Source: Deltaproteobacteria bacterium
GTDB taxonomy: Bacteria > Desulfobacterota > Syntrophobacteria > Syntrophobacterales > Syntrophobacteraceae
Direction of reading: 5' to 3'
Length of the DNA stretch: 64,000 nt
Assembly (NCBI GenBank): GCA_012517315.1
Contig: JAAYVE010000017.1
Location: forward strand, 62,001-126,000
The notes under the pieces: model-generated
Database searches by the model: none
Told to the model about the DNA's origin: nothing
Seen by the model: only the letters and a program-made list of their open reading frames with translations
Part shown: positions 44,085 to 52,150 of the stretch, one piece after another
Layout: every line of letters begins with the position of its first letter
How positions within the stretch are numbered: the first letter of the stretch is position 1
Position numbers and translations under genes: made by a program

Positions 44085-46256
44085 ATGCTTGTGTATACAC
44101 TGGTAACTTTGATTCTGGTTTTCCTGTTGGCACTCGCGGTCTTGGCCGCTCTGGGCGGGGCAAGGTGGCGGAGGCTTGCGGCTTCGGGACGAAGAGTGCT
44201 GCTCACGGGGGGGGGGACGGGCGGACACGTCAATCCTGCCCTGGCCATCGCCGAAGGAATCAGGAACAGGGAACCCAACTCCCAGTTTCTATACGTCGGT
44301 GTTCGGGGCAAGGCGGAAACCGTCATCGTGGGAAAGGCCGGCTATCCTCTCCGTTACGTGACGTCTGAGGGTTTTCCGGGACTGCGGCCTTCCCCGAGGA
44401 CCTTGCGATTCTTCTTACGCCTGGGGTTGGGAGTTCTGCAGTCCATTTGGATCCTTTTTCGGTTTGCTCCCCACTGGGTCATCGCCACGGGGGGGTATGT
44501 GAGCGCTCCCATCATCATTGCCGCGATCATCCTCAAGACCCTGGGGTTCGCTTCCGTCAAGGTTTTCCTGCACGAGCAGAACAGTGTTCCCGGACAGTTG
44601 AACGCTCTCTTGGGGAGATGGGTGGACAAGGTGCTTCTCACGTTTCCCCAGACCTTGTCCTTTTTTCCCCGAAACGGAGTGGTGGTGGGTTACCCAATCC
44701 GCACTTCCATTGTTCCCAGGCCCCGGCAGCTTGCCTTGGAGAATCTGCCTTTCTCCGTGTCCAACGGGCGGAAGGTGGTTTTTGCCTTCGGGGGTTCCCA
44801 GGGAGCCCGCACCATCAACCGGGCCATCGTGGATGCACTGCCTCATCTGATGCCTCACCGGGACCGACTTTTCATCGTCCATGGCATGGGCCTCGCCAAG
44901 TCCGAGGAGTACGACGCCGTGGCAGACACTCAAAGACGTCTTGAGCAGGTCCTGGATGCCGATCAGCGGCGAATGGCGCAAACATTCTATTACAGTCAGG
45001 ATTATTTCCACAATATCGCCGACGTCTATTCCATCAGCGACCTTGTGGTCTGCCGCAGTGGTGCGGGAAGTCTCAACGAAATCTCCCGCCTGGGAAAACC
45101 GGCCCTTCTTATTCCCAAAGTCAATCTGCCAGGCGACCATCAGGTGATGAATGCCCGGACCATGAAATGGGGAGGAGCTGCGGAGATCCTTTTCGAGGAC
45201 ACCATCCTGGAGGATGGTGTGGTACTGGAAAAACTCGACGGGCATCTCCTTGCCGAACACATCCTTCGCCTCCTCGGTGACACGCGGCGCCTGGAGGAAA
45301 TGTCCCGCCGCAGTAAACAGTTTCTAAGAAGGCAGGCGGTGGAGCGGATCCTGAGCGAACTCCTCGACGATCATAGCTTCGACAACGGGGGGGGACACAG
45401 CGGGGAACCTTTCAAGCCCCTTCTTTCCAACGCCCGGTTGCTTCAGATGCTCAGCCGGGCCTACCAGAAGTCTCCGGCGGATTTCGACCCGGTCACTGTG
45501 GTGGGAGACACCGCGGATTTGATCTACTACCGGCACCGTGCTGCGGGACTTCTCAGCCATTCGGCATGGCAGGACCGAAACCTGGGGGTCAAGCTCATCG
45601 GGTATACCCGTTACCACGAAAAGACGTCCACCCTGCTCCACATGCTCCGGGACAGGACACCGGCCAGCACAATGCAGCGCCTTTTCGGGGGGGATTATGC
45701 ACAGGTGGGTTTCATCCGCCGCAACATCGTCTTGGCCCTCCAGGTTTTGAATCACCTGGATGCGGACGTGGAGGGGAGCCTCTTGGGAGCCGTCACCGAT
45801 CCATACTTCGAGGTGCGAGCCCAGGTGTGCCGTGCCGTTGTCCATTTCGGGCCCCGTCTGGCAGGGAAGGAACACTGGCTTTCAGCCATGAGACAATGCA
45901 TGGGGGATCGCTGTTTCGAGGTCGTGGCGGAGGCCGCCAGGGCGATGGGCGAGATCGGCGCGGATGAGAGTGCTGCCCTGGAGCTTTTCAAGATGAAGGA
46001 ACACCACTACTGGCAAGTGCGCAACGCCGCATTGGAAGGGCTGGAGCGCCTGGTGGACCGGGATGTGATCGTCCCGTCTCCCGCACTGCTGGCGGAAATC
46101 AACTCGTTCATCCTTACCGCGACCGATTTCCGTCCCCATTTTTCCATCAAGGAAACTTACAGGCGCCTTCAGAACACTTGCAACCAGAAGCTCAGAGCCG
46201 GCAGGGAAGATCTGGATCATCCCGGCTTCCCGGAGCATTTTGCAAGAAAGCGGTGA
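44085..46256 (+). CDS. MurG-like glycosyltransferase fused to C-terminal HEAT repeats
   Basis: 723 aa. One N-terminal membrane helix (~3-25). Residues ~36-420 follow MurG closely: LLTGGGTGGHVNPALA, HEQNSVPGQLNALLGRW, VVGYPIRTSI, FGGSQGARTINRAI, CRSGAGSLNEISRLGKPALLIP and LPGDHQVMNA. A ~300-residue C-terminal region has HEAT-type helical pairs (LGAVTDPYFEVRAQVCRAVV, CFEVVAEAARAMGEIGADES, HYWQVRNAALEGLERL). MurG itself is ~360 aa, has no N-terminal helix and no repeats. The MraY-like gene starts 3 bp later, so the two should act together on an undecaprenyl-linked sugar. No other mur, fts or ddl gene is present. Confidence 0.88.
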   Translation: MLVYTLVTLILVFLLALAVLAALGGARWRRLAASGRRVLLTGGGTGGHVNPALAIAEGIRNREPNSQFLYVGVRGKAETVIVGKAGYPLRYVTSEGFPGLRPSPRTLRFFLRLGLGVLQSIWILFRFAPHWVIATGGYVSAPIIIAAIILKTLGFASVKVFLHEQNSVPGQLNALLGRWVDKVLLTFPQTLSFFPRNGVVVGYPIRTSIVPRPRQLALENLPFSVSNGRKVVFAFGGSQGARTINRAIVDALPHLMPHRDRLFIVHGMGLAKSEEYDAVADTQRRLEQVLDADQRRMAQTFYYSQDYFHNIADVYSISDLVVCRSGAGSLNEISRLGKPALLIPKVNLPGDHQVMNARTMKWGGAAEILFEDTILEDGVVLEKLDGHLLAEHILRLLGDTRRLEEMSRRSKQFLRRQAVERILSELLDDHSFDNGGGHSGEPFKPLLSNARLLQMLSRAYQKSPADFDPVTVVGDTADLIYYRHRAAGLLSHSAWQDRNLGVKLIGYTRYHEKTSTLLHMLRDRTPASTMQRLFGGDYAQVGFIRRNIVLALQVLNHLDADVEGSLLGAVTDPYFEVRAQVCRAVVHFGPRLAGKEHWLSAMRQCMGDRCFEVVAEAARAMGEIGADESAALELFKMKEHHYWQVRNAALEGLERLVDRDVIVPSPALLAEINSFILTATDFRPHFSIKETYRRLQNTCNQKLRAGREDLDHPGFPEHFARKR

Positions 46257-46258
46257 AA

Positions 46259-47368
46259 ATGTTCTACGAGATCTCCAATTTCCTCATTGCCTATTCCGAT
46301 GTCTTCTCTTTTTTCCGATTGGTGAATTACATCACCTTCCGGGCCATCATGGCCGCACTCACTTCAGTGTTGTTCGTCTTCCTCTTCAGCCGCAACTTCA
46401 TCCTCTTCATGCATCGGCAGAGTCTGCTGGACCAGGTGCGGGAAACCGGCGTCCATTCGGCTTTCGAAAAGACGGGCACCCCGACCATGGGCGGAGTGCT
46501 CATCATCGGGGGTGTCGTCAGTTCCATGTTCCTGTGGGGAAACTGGAAAAATCCCTTTCTCCTGGCCTCCATGGCAGGCATGCTCTGGTTCGGCGGCCTC
46601 GGCTTTTTGGATGACTTCCTGAAGATCAGGAAGCGAAGTGGCGATCTGGGTTTGTCGGAAAAAACGAAACTGGTTCTCCAGGGTCTTTTCGCTCTGGGCT
46701 TTGCATGTTTCTGCGTCGGTCCACTCACTCCCCTCAGCGATGGATTGGCCACCAAGCTGTTCGTGCCTTTCTACAAACATCCCGTCATGGATCTGGGGTT
46801 CATTCCCTATGGCCTGTTCGTTTTCTTGTTTGTCATTTTCGTCTCTAATGCCGTGAACATCACTGACGGTCTGGACGGCCTTGCAATCACGCCGTCTCTT
46901 TTCGTTGTGGGGGTCCTGGGTGTTTTCGCATATGTGGAGGGAAACAGAATCTATTCTTCCTACCTCTACTATCCGTACCTGCGCAATGCGGGGGAACTCA
47001 CCATCTTCGGGGCTGCCTTCGTGGGGGCGGGGTTGGCCTTTCTGTGGTACAATGCTTACCCGGCACAGGTCTTCATGGGGGATACCGGTTCCCTTGCCAT
47101 TGGCGGGACCATGGCGGTGGTTTCGGTGCTCCTTAAGCAGGAAATGCTCTTTCCCCTCCTGGGAGGCCTTTTCCTGGCTGAAGCCCTGAGCAGTCAGATA
47201 CAGGACAAAATCGGTGTCAAGTGGCTGGGGAGGCGAATTTTTTATCGCGCTCCCCTTCACCACAATCTTCAGCACATGGGAATCGCCGAAACGAAAGTGG
47301 TGATCCGGCTTTGGGTCCTGGCGGGCATCCTTGCCCTCATTTCACTTGCGACGCTCAAATTGCGATGA
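46259..47368 (+). CDS. MraY-like undecaprenyl-phosphate phospho-glycosyl transferase, variant
   Basis: 369 aa with about ten membrane helices. MraY motifs: TPTMGGVLIIGG, GFLDDFLKIRK (D118, D119), NITDGLDGL (N200, D203, D206) and PAQVFMGDTGSLAIGG (D275). The usual third MraY motif PxHHHFE is here PLHHNLQ (H334, H335, N336), so the third His is lost. MraY transfers phospho-MurNAc-pentapeptide to undecaprenyl phosphate. The altered loop and the separate MurG-HEAT partner suggest a paralogue with another soluble substrate, though a working MraY cannot be excluded. It is translationally linked to the upstream gene. Confidence 0.88.
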   Translation: MFYEISNFLIAYSDVFSFFRLVNYITFRAIMAALTSVLFVFLFSRNFILFMHRQSLLDQVRETGVHSAFEKTGTPTMGGVLIIGGVVSSMFLWGNWKNPFLLASMAGMLWFGGLGFLDDFLKIRKRSGDLGLSEKTKLVLQGLFALGFACFCVGPLTPLSDGLATKLFVPFYKHPVMDLGFIPYGLFVFLFVIFVSNAVNITDGLDGLAITPSLFVVGVLGVFAYVEGNRIYSSYLYYPYLRNAGELTIFGAAFVGAGLAFLWYNAYPAQVFMGDTGSLAIGGTMAVVSVLLKQEMLFPLLGGLFLAEALSSQIQDKIGVKWLGRRIFYRAPLHHNLQHMGIAETKVVIRLWVLAGILALISLATLKLR

Positions 47369-47461
47369 TCCCCCCGGGGAAAGAGATGGCCTGCCCGTTG
47401 AAAGGTGACGCAGACCGCCCGCTTGCTGCCGGATGCATCGACACATGATCGAGGATGCTGA

Positions 47462-48394
47462 ATGAAAGTTCTCATCTTGGGTGCAGGAGCCATGGGCAGT
47501 CTCGTGGGAGCCCGCCTCTCCCGCACCGACGCAAAAGTCGTTTTGTTCAGCACGAACCGCCGGCACATGGAAACCGTCGTCCGCGACGGGCTCATCATCG
47601 AGGAACTGGACGGTTCCCTCACCCGCTTCAAGCTGGACGCCTGCTATCGGCCGGAGGACATCCCATGGCGCCCCGATCTGGTCATCGTGCTGGTAAAGAG
47701 CTATGCGACGCAACCTGCAGTTGCGTCCGTCAAAGGCCTGTGCCGCGGCTCGACGATTTTCCTGACTCTGCAAAACGGTGTTGGGAATTGGGAACGGGTG
47801 GCGGAACAAACGGGGAAGGATTCCGTGCTCATCGGAAGCACCGCCCAGGGGGCCACCTTGGTCGAGGCAGGAAGGATCCGGCATGGCGGAAAGGGATTGA
47901 CGGTTCTGGGGGAACCCGAGGGGGAACCAAGCCGCCGCAGCCACGAAGTGGCCGAGCTCCTCAGGCAGGGGGGGATGGAGACCCAGGTGAGCGGCGAGAT
48001 GGAATTGCTCATCTGGGAAAAATTGCAGGTGAACGTGGGAATCAATGCCATCACGGCCTTGACGGGAATCCGCAACGGGGTGATCGCCCAATCTGAGGAG
48101 GCGAGGGCCCTATCGACGGCGGCCGTTGAGGAGTCCGTGAGGGTTTCGAGGGCCAAGGGTTTCCCCATCCGGGAGGACATGGTCGAGCGTGTCATGGCCA
48201 TTGCCCGTGCGACAGCGGTGAACCGGTCCTCCATGGGACAGGATGTGGACCGCCGAAAAAGGACGGAGATCGACGCCATAAATGGAGCGATTGTCCGCTT
48301 GGGTGAGGAACTCCAAATTCCCGTCCCGGTCAACCGCACCCTGACGCAACTGGTCAAGATCCTGGAGTCGCAATTCAAGCCGGTGGATTCGTGA
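47462..48394 (+). CDS. panE: 2-dehydropantoate 2-reductase (ketopantoate reductase)
   Basis: 310 aa NADPH-dependent enzyme making pantoate for CoA. The Rossmann motif is VLILGAGAMGSLVGARL. Also seen are VLVKSYATQPA, LTLQNGVGNWE, the catalytic-Lys block WEKLQVNVGINAITALTG and KRTEIDAINGAIVRLGEE. It is followed by panB, whose leader RNA lies between them, so the pantothenate pathway is grouped here. It lies 93 bp after the MraY-like gene. Confidence 0.93.
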   Translation: MKVLILGAGAMGSLVGARLSRTDAKVVLFSTNRRHMETVVRDGLIIEELDGSLTRFKLDACYRPEDIPWRPDLVIVLVKSYATQPAVASVKGLCRGSTIFLTLQNGVGNWERVAEQTGKDSVLIGSTAQGATLVEAGRIRHGGKGLTVLGEPEGEPSRRSHEVAELLRQGGMETQVSGEMELLIWEKLQVNVGINAITALTGIRNGVIAQSEEARALSTAAVEESVRVSRAKGFPIREDMVERVMAIARATAVNRSSMGQDVDRRKRTEIDAINGAIVRLGEELQIPVPVNRTLTQLVKILESQFKPVDS

Positions 48395-48493
48395 TCCATT
48401 GCTCAAACCTCATGCCGATGCCCCACGATATGCCAAACGGGCATAAAATGCTGAAGGGAAAGCTTCCTCCGGAATCCCCGTTTTGCTGAGCTT

Positions 48494-48499
48494 TATAAT
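48494..48499 (+). promoter_or_regulatory. Consensus -10 box before the panB leader
   Basis: A perfect TATAAT at 48494-48499 gives a predicted start near 48506, a few bases before the outer stem of the leader RNA. No good -35 hexamer is visible at the normal distance, so an activator or an alternative element may be needed. Confidence 0.45.
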
Positions 48500-48505
48500 G
48501 GTGGT

Positions 48506-48589
48506 GCACTCCCCGGCCCCATGCAGACTCTGTAGAGGCACTCTCACCCAATGAGGGGAGAGATGTGATGCAACGGGCCGGGGTTTTTT
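48506..48589 (+). ncRNA. Structured leader RNA / attenuator upstream of panB (pan-motif-like)
   Basis: Outer stem CCCCGGCCC (48511-48519) with GGGCCGGGG (48575-48583), directly followed by T6 (48584-48589): a terminator-grade end. It is extended inwards by TGCA/TGCA. Inside is a hairpin CTCTC-A-CCC / GGG-GAGAG-A-TG (48539-48565) with two single bulged adenines (48546 and 48563). A stem with two bulged As upstream of pan genes is the described hallmark of the pan RNA motif, known from delta-Proteobacteria among others; the match is from memory and untested. panB starts 75 nt downstream. It may be a riboswitch-like attenuator or a short independent RNA. Confidence 0.55.
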
Positions 48590-48663
48590 GGAAGTGGTGT
48601 AGACCTGTGTGGCGGGAGAGTGCTTCCGTCAAAGGCTATGACCTCGGCAAGAAAGGGTGTGTT

Positions 48664-49539
48664 ATGAAGAAAAACCGTGTGACCGTTCCGGAAGTGATGG
48701 CTGCCAAGGGCAAAAGAAAGTTGACCATGTTGACTGCCTACGATTACCCCACGGCACTCCTGGTAGACCAGAGCAACATCGACATGATCCTGGTGGGAGA
48801 CAGCCTCGCCATGGTGGTTCTTGGGCACGAGGACACGCTCTCCGTGGGGATGGACGCCATGATCCATCACACGCTGGCCGTGTCCCGAGGGGCCGCGCGC
48901 TCCCTGGTTGTGGGCGACATGCCTTTTCTTTCCTATCATGGGAGCATTGAACAGGCCATTCTCAACGCGGGAAGGTTCCTGAAGGAAGGAAGAGCGCAGG
49001 CGGTGAAATTGGAAGGGGGCGCCCGGGTGGTCCCTCAAGTCAAAGCCATTGTGGAAGCACAGATCCCTGTGCAGGGTCATATCGGGCTGACACCCCAGAG
49101 TCTCGCCCAGTTTGGGGGGTTCAAGGTGCAGGGAAAGACGGCGGATGCGGCCCGGGTTCTCATTGACGACGCAATGGCCCTCGCGGAGGCCGGCTGCTTC
49201 AGCATCGTGCTCGAGGGCATCCCGGCCCCCATCGCCGCCATGATCACGGAAGCCGTCCCCATTCCCACCATCGGCATCGGGGCGGGGCCCCATTGTGACG
49301 GGCAGGTCCTGGTCATCCACGACGTCCTGGGGCTTTTCGAACGGTTTGTTCCCAAATTCGTCAAGCAGTACGTGCGGTTGGGGGATTCCATTAGGGAAGC
49401 CCTCAACCGTTATCGGGAGGAAGTGGAGAACGGCGTGTTTCCCGGTCCGGAACACGCGTTCTCCATGAACGAGGAAGAGGCTGCGAAGATGGAGGCACCG
49501 AAGCGAAAAAAGGTGCGAACGGCCGGGGGGGGCCGGTGA
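48664..49539 (+). CDS. panB: 3-methyl-2-oxobutanoate hydroxymethyltransferase
   Basis: 291 aa from ATG 48664 with AAAGGG 6 nt upstream; an open extension to 48565 overlaps the leader RNA and is rejected. It makes ketopantoate from 2-ketoisovalerate and methylene-THF. Motifs: KRKLTMLTAYDYPTALLVD, ILVGDSLAMVVLGHEDTL, VGDMPFLSYHGS, AVKLEGGARVV and IGIGAGPHCDGQVLVIHDVLG. It has a basic C-terminal tail (KRKKVRTAGG). Its product is the substrate of PanE upstream. The 3' end faces the convergent shc gene. Confidence 0.95.
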   Translation: MKKNRVTVPEVMAAKGKRKLTMLTAYDYPTALLVDQSNIDMILVGDSLAMVVLGHEDTLSVGMDAMIHHTLAVSRGAARSLVVGDMPFLSYHGSIEQAILNAGRFLKEGRAQAVKLEGGARVVPQVKAIVEAQIPVQGHIGLTPQSLAQFGGFKVQGKTADAARVLIDDAMALAEAGCFSIVLEGIPAPIAAMITEAVPIPTIGIGAGPHCDGQVLVIHDVLGLFERFVPKFVKQYVRLGDSIREALNRYREEVENGVFPGPEHAFSMNEEEAAKMEAPKRKKVRTAGGGR

Positions 49540-51651
49540 TCAGACGCCTTTGTCGCTCTTCTTGATCCAGTGAAGGTACTGACCCAGGGCCATGAGCGGA
49601 AAACAGTTCCGGTAATTGTGGTACCGAATGAAGAAGTGCTTAGGAAACCCTGTTCCCGTGAACTCCTTTTCGTCCCAGGTTCCGTCCGGCCTCTGGGTCC
49701 GCAAGAGGTACTGGACGCCTTTCCTCACTTCGGGCGAATCGTATTCGCCGCAGACGAGAAGGGCCATCAGTGCCCACGCCGTTTGCGAGGGCGTGCTCGG
49801 CCCCTGTCCACGCAATGCCGGGTCTTCGTAGGACCGGCACGTTTCCCCCCAGCCGCCATCCCCATTCTGGTGCTGTTTGATCCAATGGACGGCGGCCTGG
49901 ATGTACGGGGCTTTCGGGTCTTCCCCGATGCCAACGAGCCCCCGAAGGGCAGACCATGTGCCGTAAATATAATTGACACCCCATCTACCCCACCAGGCGC
50001 CATCAGCTTCCTGGCGATCCTTGAGAAAACGGATGCCTTTCTCAGCCCGGTGATGGGAGCGATCAAAACCGAAAAGCCCCATGGCCTCCAACATCCGCCC
50101 CGTCACATCGGCAGTGGCGAAGTCCACCATTGCCTCTTGGTCGGCAAAGGGAATCCGGTTGAGGATAACAAGTTCGTTGTCCTTGTCGAAAGCGGCCCAG
50201 CCCCCCGTAGAACCCTGCATGCTGAGGCACCAGGCCATCCCCCTTTCCATGGCACTTTCAATGCCGGCGCAGCCGCTCGACCGCATGCGGTAAAGGGTCT
50301 GGAGCACGACGGCCGAGTCATCCACATCGGGGTAGAAATTGTTCGTGAACTCGAAAGCCCAGCCTCCGGGGGGAGAAGGGTTCTTGATCTGCCAGTCACC
50401 TCCGGTGGTTACCTGATTGCGAATGAGCCACTCCGTTGCCTTTATCAGATGAGGGTGTTCCGGCGGAACGCCCGCCTCGAGGAAAGCCAGAGCCGTCAGG
50501 GCCGTGTCCCATACAGGTGAAAGGCACGACTGCATCCTGAATCCCTCATCGTCATCCAGGCAGAAGTCTTCTATGGCCTGCAGCCCCTTAGCCATCACCG
50601 GATGGTCCAACGGATAACCTAGGTAGTGCAATGCCAGAATGGAATTGACCATGGCCGGCTGAATGCCCCCCCAGTCCCCCGTCTCTTCCTGGTGCTCCAG
50701 GATCCAGCTTTCTGCGGCATCGACCGCCCGGTTCCTCAATGAGGAAATGGGATGTCTTTCGAAGAACTTGGCGATGCGGTCAAAAAAGTAAAAGAGATGG
50801 TGGGTGGGTGAGGCGAACCGCTTCTTGACCGTTTCACCGACAGAGCATGGATTCAGTTCGGGGATGGCATGCTCGGGAGGAAGGGGGTACCGGGGCCGAA
50901 TGGCAAGCACGATGGAAAGAGGTACTGCAGTGCTTCGCGCCCACATAGAAAATTCATAGATATTGAAATAGCAACTTGGGGGCAGGAGCACCAACTCCAC
51001 CGGCATGGACGGAACACGGTCCCAGTCGTACTGAGAAAAGAGAGCAAGCCAGATCTTGGTGAAAACACGCGAGGCTTCCACTCCTCCATTCCTTAGAATG
51101 AAATCCTTCGCACGAAGCATGGACTCCGACTTCGGATCTTCCCCTGCCAGCTTCAGGGCGAAGTAGGCCTCCACCGTCGTGCTCAGGTCTCCTCCATCGC
51201 CGTAATATAACTCCCAAGAACCGTTTTCTGTCTGATGATTCAAGAGATACGCAGCGATTTTCCTGTTCTTCCCGGGATCGTTAAGGCCCAGAAGATAGCG
51301 GAACATGACGTACTCGCTGGTGATCGTGACATTGGATTCCAGTTCGGACCACCAATAGCCTTCGTCGTGTTGTGTTTGAAGGAAATGCTCGCAGCAGTTT
51401 CTGATCGCTCTGACGATCTGCCGATTCCAAGAACTGGGGACCGCAACGGGATGAACCGTTTCCGAAGGCTGCAAGGGACGCCTTGCAGGGCCCTTGTGCT
51501 CCCTTATGAGCGTCAGCTTCTTCGACCTGAGCGGGCTTTCGGAGTCTATGCGGAACAGCCTGGAGTCGTCCAAATCGTAAGCAACATCAAGAGAACCAAC
51601 CATACTTCCGCGCTTTTCGATCATTGCCCCCTTCGCTCTATCCGAATTCAC
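49540..51651 (-). CDS. shc: Squalene-hopene cyclase
   Basis: 703 aa on the minus strand from GTG 51651, with in-frame ATGs at 51624 and 51603; the true start is uncertain. Class II triterpene cyclase: protonating DxDD motif in FYPDVDDSAVVL, and several QW repeats (e.g. QHDEGYWW, QEETGDWGG, QGSTGGWAAFD, QNGDGGWGE, QRPDGTWDE). It cyclises squalene to hopene for membrane hopanoids. No hpn genes are adjacent. Upstream is a consensus-like promoter with a leader of about 280 nt. Hopanoids in a probable strict anaerobe fit reports for some sulfate reducers and syntrophs. Confidence 0.94.
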   Translation of the reverse strand: MNSDRAKGAMIEKRGSMVGSLDVAYDLDDSRLFRIDSESPLRSKKLTLIREHKGPARRPLQPSETVHPVAVPSSWNRQIVRAIRNCCEHFLQTQHDEGYWWSELESNVTITSEYVMFRYLLGLNDPGKNRKIAAYLLNHQTENGSWELYYGDGGDLSTTVEAYFALKLAGEDPKSESMLRAKDFILRNGGVEASRVFTKIWLALFSQYDWDRVPSMPVELVLLPPSCYFNIYEFSMWARSTAVPLSIVLAIRPRYPLPPEHAIPELNPCSVGETVKKRFASPTHHLFYFFDRIAKFFERHPISSLRNRAVDAAESWILEHQEETGDWGGIQPAMVNSILALHYLGYPLDHPVMAKGLQAIEDFCLDDDEGFRMQSCLSPVWDTALTALAFLEAGVPPEHPHLIKATEWLIRNQVTTGGDWQIKNPSPPGGWAFEFTNNFYPDVDDSAVVLQTLYRMRSSGCAGIESAMERGMAWCLSMQGSTGGWAAFDKDNELVILNRIPFADQEAMVDFATADVTGRMLEAMGLFGFDRSHHRAEKGIRFLKDRQEADGAWWGRWGVNYIYGTWSALRGLVGIGEDPKAPYIQAAVHWIKQHQNGDGGWGETCRSYEDPALRGQGPSTPSQTAWALMALLVCGEYDSPEVRKGVQYLLRTQRPDGTWDEKEFTGTGFPKHFFIRYHNYRNCFPLMALGQYLHWIKKSDKGV

Positions 51652-52150
51652 TTCGGAACAATTTGAGGTTTATTGTTGACAGCCCCTTCTTGCCGCCGAT
51701 GGTTCTTCGGTCTTGAACCACTCGGGAGAAAACCCTTGGCGACACACCGCCCTTCCGGCAGCCCCACGGAGAGCCGAAAACGACCTTCCCCGCCGAAAAG
51801 GAGCGCCCTGCCCGTTGATGCTACAGCAACCAAAACACCTTGCAGGGAAACCGTCAAACCATCATATAGTCCTGTGGAATTCTCCACGCAACTCCATATG
51901 TGGAGTATTATCGATCAAGTCTGTAAAATCGTGAAGCTATTTATATCAGTTTGCAGGTTTTGTCAAGACAAGAGTGTGAATGCTTGCGCAACCGAAAGGC
52001 CGCCCGTAAACGGCGTCCTCGTGGGCACAATCACAAAAAGGGACTTGAAAAATCCCCCTCGTTTCATTTAAACGCTTGTTTCAAACAGTAATTTGAATCC
52101 GGTCGTGCAATAATCCGGTCTTGGAATCGTACAGTCCCGGGAGATAGCAG
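51652..52150. other. Divergent intergenic region between shc and the efflux operon
   Basis: 499 bp, noticeably more AT-rich around 51880-51990. It holds the leftward shc promoter. The palindrome TTGTCAAGACAA (51959-51970) overlaps the -35 box and could be an operator. No gene is supported. The efflux operon promoter, reading right, is not evident. Confidence 0.45.
51940..51966 (-). promoter_or_regulatory. Sigma70-type promoter for shc, overlapping a palindrome
   Basis: On the minus strand: TTGACA (51966-51961), 15-bp spacer to TATAAA (51945-51940); shifting the -10 to the overlapping TAAATA gives 17 bp. The 12-bp palindrome TTGTCAAGACAA covers the -35, a classic repressor position. Confidence 0.6.
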
